Below are positions 1-7,909 of a stretch of 54,671 bases of DNA, one piece after another. Position 1 is the stretch's first letter; each line of letters starts with the position of its first letter. The stretch is taken from the NCBI GenBank assembly GCA_949841465.1, contig CATKZW010000019.1:1-54671 (forward strand), in the 5' to 3' direction. A program made the position numbers and the translations under genes. Source of the DNA: an uncultured Oscillospiraceae bacterium. GTDB taxonomy: Bacteria > Bacillota > Clostridia > Oscillospirales > Oscillospiraceae. The notes below the pieces were generated by a model. The model worked only from the letters and a program-made list of their open reading frames with translations. It was not told the DNA's origin and ran no database searches.

Positions 1-130
1 AGACTGAGAACTTGACCCTGCTGTCCTACAGCTATTCTATCATGGGCATCTCATAGCCTGCTGCCCTAAAGTGAACTAAGCAGACACACTCTAAATCGTC
101 TGCAAATCTTATTATACGAGGAGAATTCCA

Positions 131-460
131 ATGATATTGGATTATTCCACTATGGAGACGACCCATATTCCCGGCTTTCTAGGAGGCGAGGGTACCGTTC
201 ATGCCCAGATGCGGGTGGATGAGCTGGGCAAAATATTGAAGGGAGTGCTGGACCCTGGCGCCTCGATCGGCTACCACGCCCATGAGACCAGCAGTGAGAT
301 CATCTATATTCTGTCCGGCGCCGGCAAGGTGAAATATGATGACGGCGAGGAGCTGCTGAAGGCTGGAGACTGCCACTACTGCCCTAAGGGTCATGCGCAT
401 TCTCTTATCAACAACAGCGACGGCCCGCTGGAATTTTTCGCCGTTGTTCCGAATCAATGA
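131..460 (+). CDS. Cupin domain protein
   Basis: Single-domain cupin of 109 aa. The double-stranded beta-helix is recognisable: a first motif around residues 45-65 (GYHAHETSSEIIYILSG, with two His and a Glu as probable metal ligands) and a second around 78-90 (GDCHYCPKGHAHSL). Such small cupins bind a divalent metal and act as isomerases, dioxygenases or sugar-binding modules; the substrate cannot be read from the sequence. The ATG is preceded by an AGGAGAA ribosome site. The HIT gene follows 31 bp later on the same strand, so they may be co-transcribed. Confidence 0.85.
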   Translation: MILDYSTMETTHIPGFLGGEGTVHAQMRVDELGKILKGVLDPGASIGYHAHETSSEIIYILSGAGKVKYDDGEELLKAGDCHYCPKGHAHSLINNSDGPLEFFAVVPNQ

Positions 461-491
461 CGAAGCGTGACAATTAAAGGAGGTTTGACCT

Positions 492-845
492 ATGCTCGGT
501 ACACAAAACCCCGACTGCCTGTTCTGCAAGATTGTCAAGGGGGAGATCCCCTCCAAGATCATCTACAAGGACGAGAAATGCGTGGCTTTCCACGATATCG
601 ATCCCCAGGCCCCGACCCATTTTCTGGTCATTCCTAAGGTGCATATCGGCTCCTGCGGGGAGATCAACGGGACCAATTCTCTCGTGGTCAGCCGCTGCTT
701 TGAGGTCATCTCCAAGGTGACGAAGGAGCTGGGGATCACCGACTTCCGTGTGGTGTCCAACTGCGGTCCCCAGGCAGGTCAGTCCGTTCCCCACCTGCAT
801 TTCCATGTGCTTGCGGGCCGGGATATGACGTGGCCTCCGGGTTAA
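492..845 (+). CDS. HIT family nucleotide-binding hydrolase
   Basis: A 117-aa histidine-triad protein of the HINT/PKCI group. It begins with the CLFCKIVKGEIPS pattern typical of the family and ends with the triad PHLHFHV (His 101, 103, 105), the middle of which forms the nucleotidyl intermediate with purine nucleoside phosphoramidates. Length is normal. An AAAGGAGG ribosome site lies 8 bp before the ATG. It is followed at once by a strong terminator, so the cupin-HIT pair probably forms a short transcription unit. The cellular substrate is not predictable. Confidence 0.93.
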   Translation: MLGTQNPDCLFCKIVKGEIPSKIIYKDEKCVAFHDIDPQAPTHFLVIPKVHIGSCGEINGTNSLVVSRCFEVISKVTKELGITDFRVVSNCGPQAGQSVPHLHFHVLAGRDMTWPPG

Positions 846-855
846 AAACAACTGT

Positions 856-895
856 AAAGCCCAGTTCCTTTACAAAAGGAGCTGGGCTTTTCTTT
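856..895 (+). terminator. Rho-independent terminator after HIT gene
   Basis: Near-perfect 16-bp stem (AAAGCCCAGTTCCTTT paired with AAAGGAGCTGGGCTTT, one G-U pair) with a three-base loop and a T-rich tail, 10 bp after the HIT stop codon. Confidence 0.9.
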
Positions 896-938
896 ATCAA
901 AACTTTATAAATCCTTTCGCATTTTTGCGGGACTGATG

Positions 939-947
939 TGATATAAT
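939..947 (+). promoter_or_regulatory. Extended -10 promoter of the CmpB-like gene
   Basis: TG-A-TATAAT extended -10 element lying 26 bp before the ATG at 973. No good -35 hexamer is visible at the usual spacing, which fits an extended -10 promoter. Confidence 0.5.
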
Positions 948-972
948 GATATAAACAAAGGAGGCGAAAGGC

Positions 973-1683
973 ATGATACGAGAGACCGCAGTGCGGCCGC
1001 CGGAGGGCCAGGTATGGGAGGCGGCGGAAGCGGCGGCTGCCGAACCGCTGACCATGTACCGGGTGCTGTGGCTGTTCCTCATTGCGGGCTTTGCCGGGGA
1101 CTTCATCGAAGTGGTGTTCTGGCTGGTCACTCGGGGGGAGCTCATCAGCCGCAGCAGTTTGGTCTATGGGCCGTTCAGTTTGGTATGGGGGCTGGCGGCG
1201 GTGCTCCTCACGATGGTGTTTCACCGCATAGGTGACAGGGGCGGCGGCCGAATTTTCATAATCGGAACGGTGCTGGGCGGCTTGTACGAATACATATGCT
1301 CCTGGGTGCAGGAGATCCTGTTCGGCGCCTGTTTTTGGGATTACCGCCATCTCCCGCTGAACATCCACGGCCGGGTCAATCTGGTATTCTGCCTGTTTTG
1401 GGGATTTGCGGCATTGACATGGGTACGGCTGGTTTACCCGGTACTGTGTGTCTTTATTGACCGCGTTCCCAGACAGCAGGGCAGAAGGATTGTCCGGGCC
1501 GCGGCATTGTTTCTGGTGTGCAGTGCGGTGCTGTCTGCCGCCGCTTTGCTTCGGATGGATCAGCGGCACAGAGATGTGCCCGCTTCCAACGCGGTGACCC
1601 GTTTTTTGGATGAGGCTTATCCAGACAGCATGTTGAGGGACCGATACCCCAACATGGGCATCTTGGATGAGATCGGCTGGTGA
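973..1683 (+). CDS. Putative ABC-transporter type IV (CmpB-like) membrane protein
   Basis: A 236-aa integral membrane protein with about five hydrophobic segments. The SRSSLVYGPFSLVWG stretch (around residues 57-71) and the YEYICSWVQEILFG...DYRHLPLNIHGRVNL block are hallmarks of the CmpB-like 'putative ABC-transporter type IV' family common in Clostridia. No ATP-binding subunit lies next to it, so a transport role is only a family label. GGAGGCG precedes the ATG. The region after residue 180 carries an extra soluble tail ending near 236 that is not part of the family core. The gene is convergent with the FAD/Rieske gene. Confidence 0.8.
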   Translation: MIRETAVRPPEGQVWEAAEAAAAEPLTMYRVLWLFLIAGFAGDFIEVVFWLVTRGELISRSSLVYGPFSLVWGLAAVLLTMVFHRIGDRGGGRIFIIGTVLGGLYEYICSWVQEILFGACFWDYRHLPLNIHGRVNLVFCLFWGFAALTWVRLVYPVLCVFIDRVPRQQGRRIVRAAALFLVCSAVLSAAALLRMDQRHRDVPASNAVTRFLDEAYPDSMLRDRYPNMGILDEIGW

Positions 1684-1686
1684 ATG

Positions 1687-1719
1687 AAAGCCGCTCCGGA
1701 TTGTTCCGGGGCGGTTTTT
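1687..1719 (+). terminator. Terminator between convergent genes
   Basis: Stem AAGCCGCTCCGGA / TTCCGGGGCGGTTT with loop TTG and a TTTTT tail, directly after the CmpB-like gene. Its right end touches the stop codon of the convergent FAD/Rieske gene, so it probably serves the plus strand. Confidence 0.8.
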
Positions 1720-3041
1720 CATGCTTTGGGGCGTTTTGTGCGGTCGTGGATCAGGTTTCCGGTGGCGGGACCGTCCAAGAGCCGCCCGTCCTCAGCGAAT
1801 CGGGAGCCGTGACAGGGACAGTCCCAGGAATGCTCCTGACGGTTGTATTTCAGTGCGCAGCCCATGTGAGGGCATCGGGGCCGGGTAGGGGTGAGCAGGT
1901 TTAAAACGCTTTCCCCAGTGTTTGCGGCCAGCTGTGGGTGGAATACGGAGCGGGAGGGCGCAAAAGCATCCTGACAGGGGGAACTCCGGCCCAGGACCAG
2001 ATCGGTCACCAGGGTAGCGGCGGCCATGGACGAGGTCATCCCCCACTTATTGAAACCGGTAACGGCATACAGCCTGGGGAGGCGCGGGGAATACAGGCCG
2101 ATATAGGGCGCGCCGTCCAGGGTCATGCAGTCCTGAGCGGCCCAGCGGCATACGGGTCTGGCATCCGGCCAATGGCGGCGGGCGAAGCTCTCCAGCCCGG
2201 CCCAGCCGGCGCTCTGCCTGCCGGTGCGGTGTGCTCCGCCCCCCAGCAGGAGCAGGCCGTCGTAATTGCGGAAGGACAGCCCTTTGCCACTGGCGTCCAC
2301 ATACATTCCATCTAAATCCGGAGCGCCCTTCAGAGCCAGTACATAGGAGCGGCTCTGATACAGTTTCAGCCAATAACAGCCGAATTTATTGAGGAATGGG
2401 AAATGAGTGGTCACCACGATGTGATCCGCTTTGATGGTCCCTGCATCTGTGACGGCCTCGCCGGTCTTGACTTCCAGCACCCGGGTGTGTTCGTAAATCC
2501 GTAAGCCGTCCACGATGCCGGCGGCGAATTTCAGGGGGTGAAATTGGGCCTGCTGATCGAACCGCACCGCCCCCGCCACCGGGAAGGGAAGCGCCGTCTC
2601 AGACACCAGCGCAGCGGGGCAGTCCAGCCGCTCCAGCGCGGCCATTTCTTTGTCCAGCTCCCCCTGGCTGTCCAGGGTATAGACGTAGTTGGGCTTTTCC
2701 TCAAAGTCACAAGGGATGTCCTGGCACAGGTCCCGAATTCGCTCCAGCGCGGCCTGATTGGCGTGCAGATATGCCTGGGTGCGCGTCAGGCCGAATTCCT
2801 TCAGCAGCTTGTGATAGACCAGTCCGTGCTGGACGGTGAGCTTGGCGGTGGTATTTTTCGTCACGCCGCCGCACAGCCGTCCCGCCTCTGTCAGAACACA
2901 GTCCATTCCGGCCCGAGCCAGCTCATGGGCGCACAGCAGTCCCGCCAGTCCGCCGCCAATGACCAGCACGTCGGTGTGGAGGTCTCTGCGAAGGGGCTGA
3001 AATTTGGGAAGCTGGGCGGTTTTCTCCCAGATGGATTCCAC
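1719..3041 (-). CDS. FAD-dependent oxidoreductase with C-terminal Rieske domain
   Basis: A 440-aa fusion. The N-terminus holds a DAO-type FAD-binding Rossmann motif (VIGGGLAGLLCAHELARAG, GGGLAG at 29-34) and GGGAHRTG. The C-terminus is a complete Rieske [2Fe-2S] module with ligands Cys390, His392, Cys408 and His411 and the disulfide pair Cys395/Cys410 (CPHMGC...CPCHGS). Proteins of this architecture occur in Bacillus and Clostridia and are thought to oxidise small amines or similar substrates and pass electrons through the Rieske centre; the substrate is unknown. Translation starts at a GTG with AGAGGTG 7 bp upstream. It lies downstream of GtrA and an iron alcohol dehydrogenase on the same strand. 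Confidence 0.92.
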   Translation of the reverse strand: MESIWEKTAQLPKFQPLRRDLHTDVLVIGGGLAGLLCAHELARAGMDCVLTEAGRLCGGVTKNTTAKLTVQHGLVYHKLLKEFGLTRTQAYLHANQAALERIRDLCQDIPCDFEEKPNYVYTLDSQGELDKEMAALERLDCPAALVSETALPFPVAGAVRFDQQAQFHPLKFAAGIVDGLRIYEHTRVLEVKTGEAVTDAGTIKADHIVVTTHFPFLNKFGCYWLKLYQSRSYVLALKGAPDLDGMYVDASGKGLSFRNYDGLLLLGGGAHRTGRQSAGWAGLESFARRHWPDARPVCRWAAQDCMTLDGAPYIGLYSPRLPRLYAVTGFNKWGMTSSMAAATLVTDLVLGRSSPCQDAFAPSRSVFHPQLAANTGESVLNLLTPTRPRCPHMGCALKYNRQEHSWDCPCHGSRFAEDGRLLDGPATGNLIHDRTKRPKA

Positions 3042-3095
3042 AGTGCATCACCTCTTGGAGGTAGTATGTGTGATTTTGAGGTGAATATGTGAGAA

Positions 3096-3121
3096 CAGAG
3101 GACCGCAAAGGCGGCCCTCCG
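3096..3121 (-). terminator. Hairpin between GtrA and FAD/Rieske genes
   Basis: On the minus strand GAGGGCCGC-CTTT-GCGGTCCTC forms a GC-rich stem just after the GtrA stop codon. There is no clear T tract, so it may be a weak terminator or a processing/stability hairpin. Confidence 0.45.
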
Positions 3122-3125
3122 TTTA

Positions 3126-3548
3126 TCAGTCAGGTTTCTTTTTAAATATGATAAATTTGCTCAACACGTAGTTGACCACGATCACTACTACATTGGCAGC
3201 CAGCTTGACAACGGCTTCATTGCAACAAAGCCGTTCAACAAAAAGCCACAAAATGCCCGTTTCCAGTCCCAGGGAGAACAGGCGGGAGGCGACCATCTGC
3301 CACAGCTCCCGCAGGGCAACCTGCCAGGTCCAGTCCTTGGACTGGAATACGAACAGCTTGTAGACGAAGTAGGCGAACAGCACACTTACCATCCAGGCGG
3401 TCACGTTGCTGGCGAGCAAGTTTACGTGGAGGCCGGATCTCAGCAGGAAGTAGGACACATAGTTGACCGCGGTGGTCATAACACCCCAGAATCCGTAGCT
3501 GACCAGCTCCCGGTGCTTGCGCAGGAGGCCGCGTATCGTGTCAATCAT
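3126..3548 (-). CDS. GtrA family membrane protein
   Basis: A 140-aa protein with four predicted membrane helices, matching the GtrA/PF04138 pattern: LVSYGFWGVMTTAVNY near the start, SFLFAY/VLFAYFVYKLFVF in the middle and NYVLSKFIIFKK at the end. GtrA proteins are thought to flip polyprenyl-linked sugars during cell-surface glycosylation. No glycosyltransferase lies next to it, so its lipid-sugar partner is unknown. It starts 10 bp after the stop of the alcohol dehydrogenase gene, so the two are probably co-transcribed. Confidence 0.93.
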   Translation of the reverse strand: MIDTIRGLLRKHRELVSYGFWGVMTTAVNYVSYFLLRSGLHVNLLASNVTAWMVSVLFAYFVYKLFVFQSKDWTWQVALRELWQMVASRLFSLGLETGILWLFVERLCCNEAVVKLAANVVVIVVNYVLSKFIIFKKKPD

Positions 3549-3557
3549 AGGGCTGCC

Positions 3558-4739
3558 TCACAGAGCCATGCGATAGATGGCGGCCATGTCCGCCTCATAC
3601 AGCACCTTGGCCGTTCCCTTTTTCCCTCCGGCACCCCGGGCGCAGGAGGCCGCCATGGCCAGAATCTGCTCTTCGGTGGGCTCTACGCCCAGCTCCTTCA
3701 GGGTGACGGGCATATGGATGGAACGGAAGAAATCCTCCAGGGCGGCGATGCCCGCCAGGGCGGTTTCCCCATCGTCGGCTTTGGGCGTGACGTCCATCAC
3801 ATTGACGGCGAATTGGACAAACCGGGACAGACAGTCCCTGTACACATACCGGGCCCAGCTGGGCCACACGGCGGACAGCCCCGCGCCGTGGGTCACGTCA
3901 AACATGCCGCCCAGCTCGTGCTCCAGGCCGTGAGAGACGAAGTCCATGCCGTCTGCGCCCAGGCCGGTGAGGTCGTTGTGGGACAGGGAGCTGGCCCACA
4001 TCACCTCCGCACGGGCCTCGTAGTTGGCGGGGTCGTCCTGGAGAATGAGGGCATTTTTCATCACCGTGCGCAGCAGACCCTCGGCGATGCGGTCAGTGAG
4101 TTCCATATTGCCGCCCTGGGTGAAGTAACGCTCCAGGGTGTGCATCATGATGTCGGTGCAGCCCGCCGCCGTCTGGTAGGCGGGCAGGGTGGCAGTCAGC
4201 TCAGGGTTCATGATGGCCAGCTTGAGCCGGCACAGATTGTTGCGGCAGCCCCGCTTTTCCCCGGTTTCTTCGTTGGTGATGACGCTGCTGTTGCTCATCT
4301 CGCTGCCCGCGGCCGCGATGGTGAGCACGCAGGCCACAGGGAAGCAGGCTTTTGCCGTACGCTTTTGGGCGTACAGGTCCCATACGTCATATTCCGGCTC
4401 CGCCAGGGCGTAGGCGATGGCCTTGGATGAGTCGATGACCGAGCCGCCGCCTACGGCTAGAATCAGCTCCGCGCCGAATTGACGGGCCAGCTCCGTGCCC
4501 TCCCGCACCTTGGACAGCCTGGGGTTGGGCACCACGCCGCCCAGCTGGGTGTGGGCGATGCCCGCCTCATCCAGGCTGGCAGCCACCCGGTCCAGCAGGC
4601 CGGAGCGAACAACGCTCCCGCCGCCGTAGTGGATGAGCACCCGGCTCACGCCCAGCTCTTTAAGCAGCCGGCCGGTGCGGGCCTCCACGCCCCGTCCAAA
4701 GACCACGCGGGTGGGAGCAAAAAATTCAAAATCAAACAT
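3558..4739 (-). CDS. Iron-containing alcohol dehydrogenase
   Basis: A 393-aa group III (Fe-ADH) dehydrogenase. The N-terminal NAD(P) domain shows VVFGRGVEARTG and GGGSVIDSSKAIA; the C-terminal domain carries metal-ligand regions (D...M..H in TDIMMHTLE, and HGLEHELGGMFDVTHGAGL with the family His residues). The similarity is to the YqdH/BDH (butanol dehydrogenase-like) subgroup that reduces aldehydes. The chosen ATG follows TAGGAGGTATTCTG, an ideal ribosome site; an upstream ATG at 4772 would add 11 unlikely residues. A good divergent promoter lies upstream at 4787-4814. Confidence 0.94.
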   Translation of the reverse strand: MFDFEFFAPTRVVFGRGVEARTGRLLKELGVSRVLIHYGGGSVVRSGLLDRVAASLDEAGIAHTQLGGVVPNPRLSKVREGTELARQFGAELILAVGGGSVIDSSKAIAYALAEPEYDVWDLYAQKRTAKACFPVACVLTIAAAGSEMSNSSVITNEETGEKRGCRNNLCRLKLAIMNPELTATLPAYQTAAGCTDIMMHTLERYFTQGGNMELTDRIAEGLLRTVMKNALILQDDPANYEARAEVMWASSLSHNDLTGLGADGMDFVSHGLEHELGGMFDVTHGAGLSAVWPSWARYVYRDCLSRFVQFAVNVMDVTPKADDGETALAGIAALEDFFRSIHMPVTLKELGVEPTEEQILAMAASCARGAGGKKGTAKVLYEADMAAIYRMAL

Positions 4740-4786
4740 CAGAATACCTCCTATGGGGTGTCTGCCCCGCATTTTGCATGAATATC

Positions 4787-4814
4787 ATTATAAACGATTT
4801 CCTGCTGTTGGCAA
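4787..4814 (-). promoter_or_regulatory. Promoter of the alcohol dehydrogenase operon
   Basis: On the minus strand TTGCCA, a 16-bp spacer and a perfect TATAAT, ending 47 bp before the start codon. Confidence 0.75.
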
Positions 4815-4870
4815 GTCCTTTTTCATGAGAGCTGAAAAACAAGTAAGTTTCCACTTTGAACATTTTAGGC

Positions 4871-4899
4871 GTGACTTTTCTTTGCCGCTGTGGTATATT
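4871..4899 (+). promoter_or_regulatory. Candidate promoter of the DUF3842 gene
   Basis: GTGACT (4 of 6 consensus), a 17-bp spacer and TATATT (5 of 6), 32 bp before the ATG of the DUF3842 gene; it is divergent from the alcohol dehydrogenase promoter. Confidence 0.5.
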
Positions 4900-4931
4900 T
4901 GGAAAAGACTGAGTATAGGACAGGTGAACGC

Positions 4932-5378
4932 ATGAACATCCTTGTGATCGATGCCCAGGGCGGCGGCATCGGCAGGCAGCTGGTGGCCGCTGTGAAAAAA
5001 ATGTTCCCCGACGATACCGTCACAGCGGTGGGCACCAATAGCCTGGCCGCCTCCGCCATGCTGAAGGCCGGGGCGGATTTCGTGGCCACGGGGGAGAACG
5101 CCGTGGTGGTGAACTGCCGCAGGGCGGACGTCATTGTGGCCCCCATCGGGGCAGTCATTGCCGACGCCATGCTGGGGGAGATCACTCCGGCCATGGCACT
5201 GGCGGCGGGGCAGAGCCCGGCGAAGCGCATTCTGCTGCCTATCGCCCACTGTGACAATATGGTGGTGGGCACAAAGGATTTGAGCATGGGCCAGCTGGTG
5301 CAGGAGGCGGTGGAGCGGCTGAGAGAGATCCGCAGGGGGTGCGAAGCAAAACAAAACACCGGTGGACAAATAAGATAA
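4932..5378 (+). CDS. DUF3842 family protein
   Basis: A 148-aa protein matching the DUF3842 pattern: MNILVIDAQGGGIGRQLV at the N-terminus (a Rossmann-like beta-strand with a glycine-rich loop), GTNSLAASAMLKAGA, and ILLPIAHCDNMVVG with a conserved Cys. The fold suggests nucleotide or cofactor binding, but the function of the family is unknown. The start was placed at the ATG where homology begins, 9 bp after an AGG ribosome site; an upstream in-frame ATG at 4890 has no support. The nucleotidyltransferase gene starts 17 bp downstream, so an operon is likely. Confidence 0.88.
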   Translation: MNILVIDAQGGGIGRQLVAAVKKMFPDDTVTAVGTNSLAASAMLKAGADFVATGENAVVVNCRRADVIVAPIGAVIADAMLGEITPAMALAAGQSPAKRILLPIAHCDNMVVGTKDLSMGQLVQEAVERLREIRRGCEAKQNTGGQIR

Positions 5379-5395
5379 AAAAGGAGAGATGTGTG

Positions 5396-6313
5396 ATGAA
5401 CAAGCCCGTTCTGGTTATCATGGCGGCGGGTATGGGCAGCCGGTACGGCGGCCTCAAGCAGCTGGATCCGGTGGGCCGGCACGACCAGGTGATTTTGGAC
5501 TACTCCATCTATGACGCCCGCCGGGCGGGGTTTGAGACGGTGGTATTTGTCATCAAAGAGGAGATTGAGGAGGAGTTCAAGGTCCGGGTGGGCAGGCGCG
5601 TGGAACGGCACATGGACGTGAAGTACGTTTTCCAGCGCAGGGATGATCTGCCGGAGGGCTACACGGTTCCCGAGGGGCGGGTGAAGCCCTGGGGGACGGC
5701 TCAGGCAGCGCTGGCGGCGCGGAATGTGGTGAGCGGTCCCTTTGCCATTATCAACGCCGATGACTACTATGGTCCGGAAGCATACCGGAAAATCTATGAT
5801 TACCTGTCGAATAACCGGCCTTATCACTATGCCATGGTGGGCTATCGCCTGAGAAATACAGTGACAGAGAACGGTTCCGTGGCTCGGGGTGTGTGCAATG
5901 TGGACGAGGATGGAACCTTAATCGACATACACGAGCGCACTGCCATTGAGAAGGACGGGGACAATGCCCGCTATACCGAGGACGGCGGCCGGAGCTGGAC
6001 GGCGCTTCCCGGTGGGACGCTGGTGTCCATGAACATGTGGGGCTTTGACCGCAGCTTTTTGGATGAGGCAGGAGATCGTTTCCCTGCGTTCCTGGACAAG
6101 GCCCTGGCGGAAAACCCGCTGAAGGGGGAGTATTTCCTGCCCAGCGTGGTGGATCAGCTGATTCGGGAGGGGAAGGCCCAGGTACAGGTGCTGCTCAGCG
6201 AGGACAAATGGTATGGCATCACCTACCGGGAGGACAAGCCCACTGTCACCGCCGCCGTCGCGGCCATGACGGAGGCAGGGCTGTATCCGGACGAGCTGTG
6301 GCCGGGGCAGTGA
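5396..6313 (+). CDS. Sugar-phosphate nucleotidyltransferase
   Basis: A 305-aa nucleotidyltransferase. It has the signature VIMAAGMGSRYGGLKQLDPVG (residues 6-26, glycine-rich NTP loop and catalytic Lys), INADDYYG (metal-binding Asp) and a WGTAQA contact. This subgroup resembles dTDP-glucose/UDP-glucose-type pyrophosphorylases but lacks the beta-helix tail. It may make an NDP-sugar for surface glycans; the nucleotide and sugar are not known. The ATG at 5396 follows AAGGAGAGATGTGTG. The aldose epimerase gene follows 19 bp later, consistent with a sugar-metabolism operon. Confidence 0.88.
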   Translation: MNKPVLVIMAAGMGSRYGGLKQLDPVGRHDQVILDYSIYDARRAGFETVVFVIKEEIEEEFKVRVGRRVERHMDVKYVFQRRDDLPEGYTVPEGRVKPWGTAQAALAARNVVSGPFAIINADDYYGPEAYRKIYDYLSNNRPYHYAMVGYRLRNTVTENGSVARGVCNVDEDGTLIDIHERTAIEKDGDNARYTEDGGRSWTALPGGTLVSMNMWGFDRSFLDEAGDRFPAFLDKALAENPLKGEYFLPSVVDQLIREGKAQVQVLLSEDKWYGITYREDKPTVTAAVAAMTEAGLYPDELWPGQ

Positions 6314-6332
6314 GGGAAAAGGGGGCGCGGAC

Positions 6333-7214
6333 ATGAGAGTTGAATTGAAACGAGGCGCATATTCCGCCGCTGTGGATACCAAGGGTGGGGAGCTGGTTTC
6401 CGTTCGAGATGGGCAGGGTGTGGAGTATATCTGGCAGGGAGATCCCAAATCCTGGCCAGGGCAGAACCCAAACCTGTTTCCCATTGTGGGGAATCTGAAA
6501 GGCGGACAGGTGACCATCAACGGGAAAACCTGTGAGATGGCCCGGCACGGCTTTGCCCGACGCAGTGAGTTTACCGTGACGGAGCGGGGAGAGGACTACG
6601 TGGTGATGGAGCTGCGGGACACCCCGGAGACGCTGGCGTGTTACCCCTATCATTTTGTGCTCCGGGTGCGGCATCAGCTGGTGGAAAATGGATTTTGCAC
6701 CCGGTTTGAGGTGCAGAACCCCGGCGGGGTGGACCTGCTGTTCTGCGTGGGAGCCCACACCGGTATCAATTGTCCGTTGGAGGCGGGAAAGCGGTTTGAA
6801 GACTACCGGCTGGTGTTTGACCAGACGGAGGATATCAAGGCCATGATCCCCACAGCCCAGGGGCTGCTGTCCGCCGGGCGGTACGGCCCTGCGCTGGAGA
6901 ATACCGAGACGCTTCCTCTGGACCACGCTGTGTTTGACCGGGTGGACACCCTGATCTTTGAGGGACTGCGCTCCAAAGGGGTCACCCTGCGGCACAGGGA
7001 CGGGGGCAGGGAGGTCCGCATGGAATTTGGTGAGTTCCCCATGATTGCCTTCTGGACCGCGCCAAACGCCGGCGCCCCCTACATCTGCCTGGAGCCCTGG
7101 CACGGCTGTGCCGCCTACGAGGAGGAGAGCGGCGAGTTTGCCGGTAAAGCCCACGTGATCCGGCTGGCTCCCGGCGGGGAAAAACAGTTAAGCTATACCG
7201 TGACCGTGGGGTGA
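6333..7214 (+). CDS. Aldose 1-epimerase family protein
   Basis: A 293-aa galactose-mutarotase-like beta-sandwich protein of the LacX/YeaD-like branch. Visible landmarks are YIWQGDPKSWPGQNPNLFPIVG, the active-site region ARHGFARRSEF (His and Arg) and the late CLEPWHG with the Glu that usually acts as general base. These enzymes interconvert alpha and beta anomers of aldoses or hexose-6-phosphates. It follows the nucleotidyltransferase by 19 bp, and the RidA gene follows by 47 bp. The exact sugar is not predictable. Confidence 0.9.
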   Translation: MRVELKRGAYSAAVDTKGGELVSVRDGQGVEYIWQGDPKSWPGQNPNLFPIVGNLKGGQVTINGKTCEMARHGFARRSEFTVTERGEDYVVMELRDTPETLACYPYHFVLRVRHQLVENGFCTRFEVQNPGGVDLLFCVGAHTGINCPLEAGKRFEDYRLVFDQTEDIKAMIPTAQGLLSAGRYGPALENTETLPLDHAVFDRVDTLIFEGLRSKGVTLRHRDGGREVRMEFGEFPMIAFWTAPNAGAPYICLEPWHGCAAYEEESGEFAGKAHVIRLAPGGEKQLSYTVTVG

Positions 7215-7261
7215 GCGGCCTTTCCACCGCCTCAATAGTTCAAAAAAGGAGAACGATCACC

Positions 7262-7639
7262 ATGAATAAAGCCATTCACACTGATAACGCCCCCGCCGCC
7301 ATCGGCCCTTATTCCCAGGCGGTCCGGTGGGGCAATACCGTCTATGTGTCCGGGCAGCTCCCTATCGACCCCGCCACCGGTGCTTTCGCCGGGGAGGATA
7401 TCGCGGCCCAGACCCGCCAATCCCTCACCAACATCAAAAATATTCTGGCGGCGGAGGGGCTGGATATGTCCCATGTGGTCAAGACCACCGTCATGCTCAA
7501 GGACATTGCCGATTTTGCCGCCATGAACGAGGTGTACGCCGAGTTTTTCGCCGCGCCCTATCCCGCCCGGGCCGCCTATCAGGTGGCCGCGCTGCCCAAG
7601 GATGCGCGGGTGGAAATCGAGTGCATCGCCGCCTTTTAA
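7262..7639 (+). CDS. ridA: RidA family reactive intermediate deaminase
   Basis: A 125-aa RidA/YjgF/UK114 protein with the complete family pattern: APAAIGPYSQAVRWGN at the start, VYVSGQLPIDP, TRQSLTNIKNILAAEG, and the C-terminal PARAAYQVAALPKDARVEIECIA including the arginine of the carboxylate-binding site. Enzymatically it hydrolyses 2-aminoacrylate and related enamines released by PLP enzymes such as threonine dehydratase. The ATG follows AAAAGGAG. The next ORF overlaps or abuts its 3' end. Confidence 0.96.
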   Translation: MNKAIHTDNAPAAIGPYSQAVRWGNTVYVSGQLPIDPATGAFAGEDIAAQTRQSLTNIKNILAAEGLDMSHVVKTTVMLKDIADFAAMNEVYAEFFAAPYPARAAYQVAALPKDARVEIECIAAF

Positions 7640-7643
7640 GCGG

Positions 7644-7898
7644 GTGGAACGGCTGACAGACCTGCCCAATATCGGTCCGGTGCTGGCAGGGAATCTGGAG
7701 AAGATCGGCGTGGCTGGGGCGGATCAGCTCCGTGAGCTGGGGGCGGAGGAGGCGTTTGTGCGCATCCGCGCCCAGGTTGATCCAACCGCCTGCCTCCACC
7801 AGCTGGAGGCTCTGGCGGGAGCGGTAGAAGGGGTCAGGAAAAATCTGCTGCCTTCAGAACGCAAGGCGGAGCTGAGGGCGTGGTTTAAGAATCTGTGA
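7644..7898 (+). CDS. TfoX C-terminal domain protein
   Basis: A short protein (84 aa from GTG 7644) corresponding to the stand-alone TfoX/Sxy C-terminal domain: LTDLPNIGPVLAGNLEKIGV is a helix-hairpin-helix-like element, followed by GADQLRELGAEEAFVRI and a helical tail. The N-terminal TfoX half is absent, as in many Firmicute homologues. Function is unknown; the fold suggests nucleic-acid contact. The start is uncertain: an ATG at 7602 lies inside ridA and would add 14 non-homologous residues, while the GTG sits right before the conserved region. It lies between ridA and tgt on one strand. Confidence 0.75.
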   Translation: MERLTDLPNIGPVLAGNLEKIGVAGADQLRELGAEEAFVRIRAQVDPTACLHQLEALAGAVEGVRKNLLPSERKAELRAWFKNL

Positions 7899-7909
7899 GG
7901 GAGGACGCG

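Noticed and set aside
1-130. Possible promoter TTGACC...TATTCT at the left edge
   Set aside because: Spacing of the hexamers is poor (15 bp) and no start close by supports it; no gene end is recognisable in the first 130 bases.
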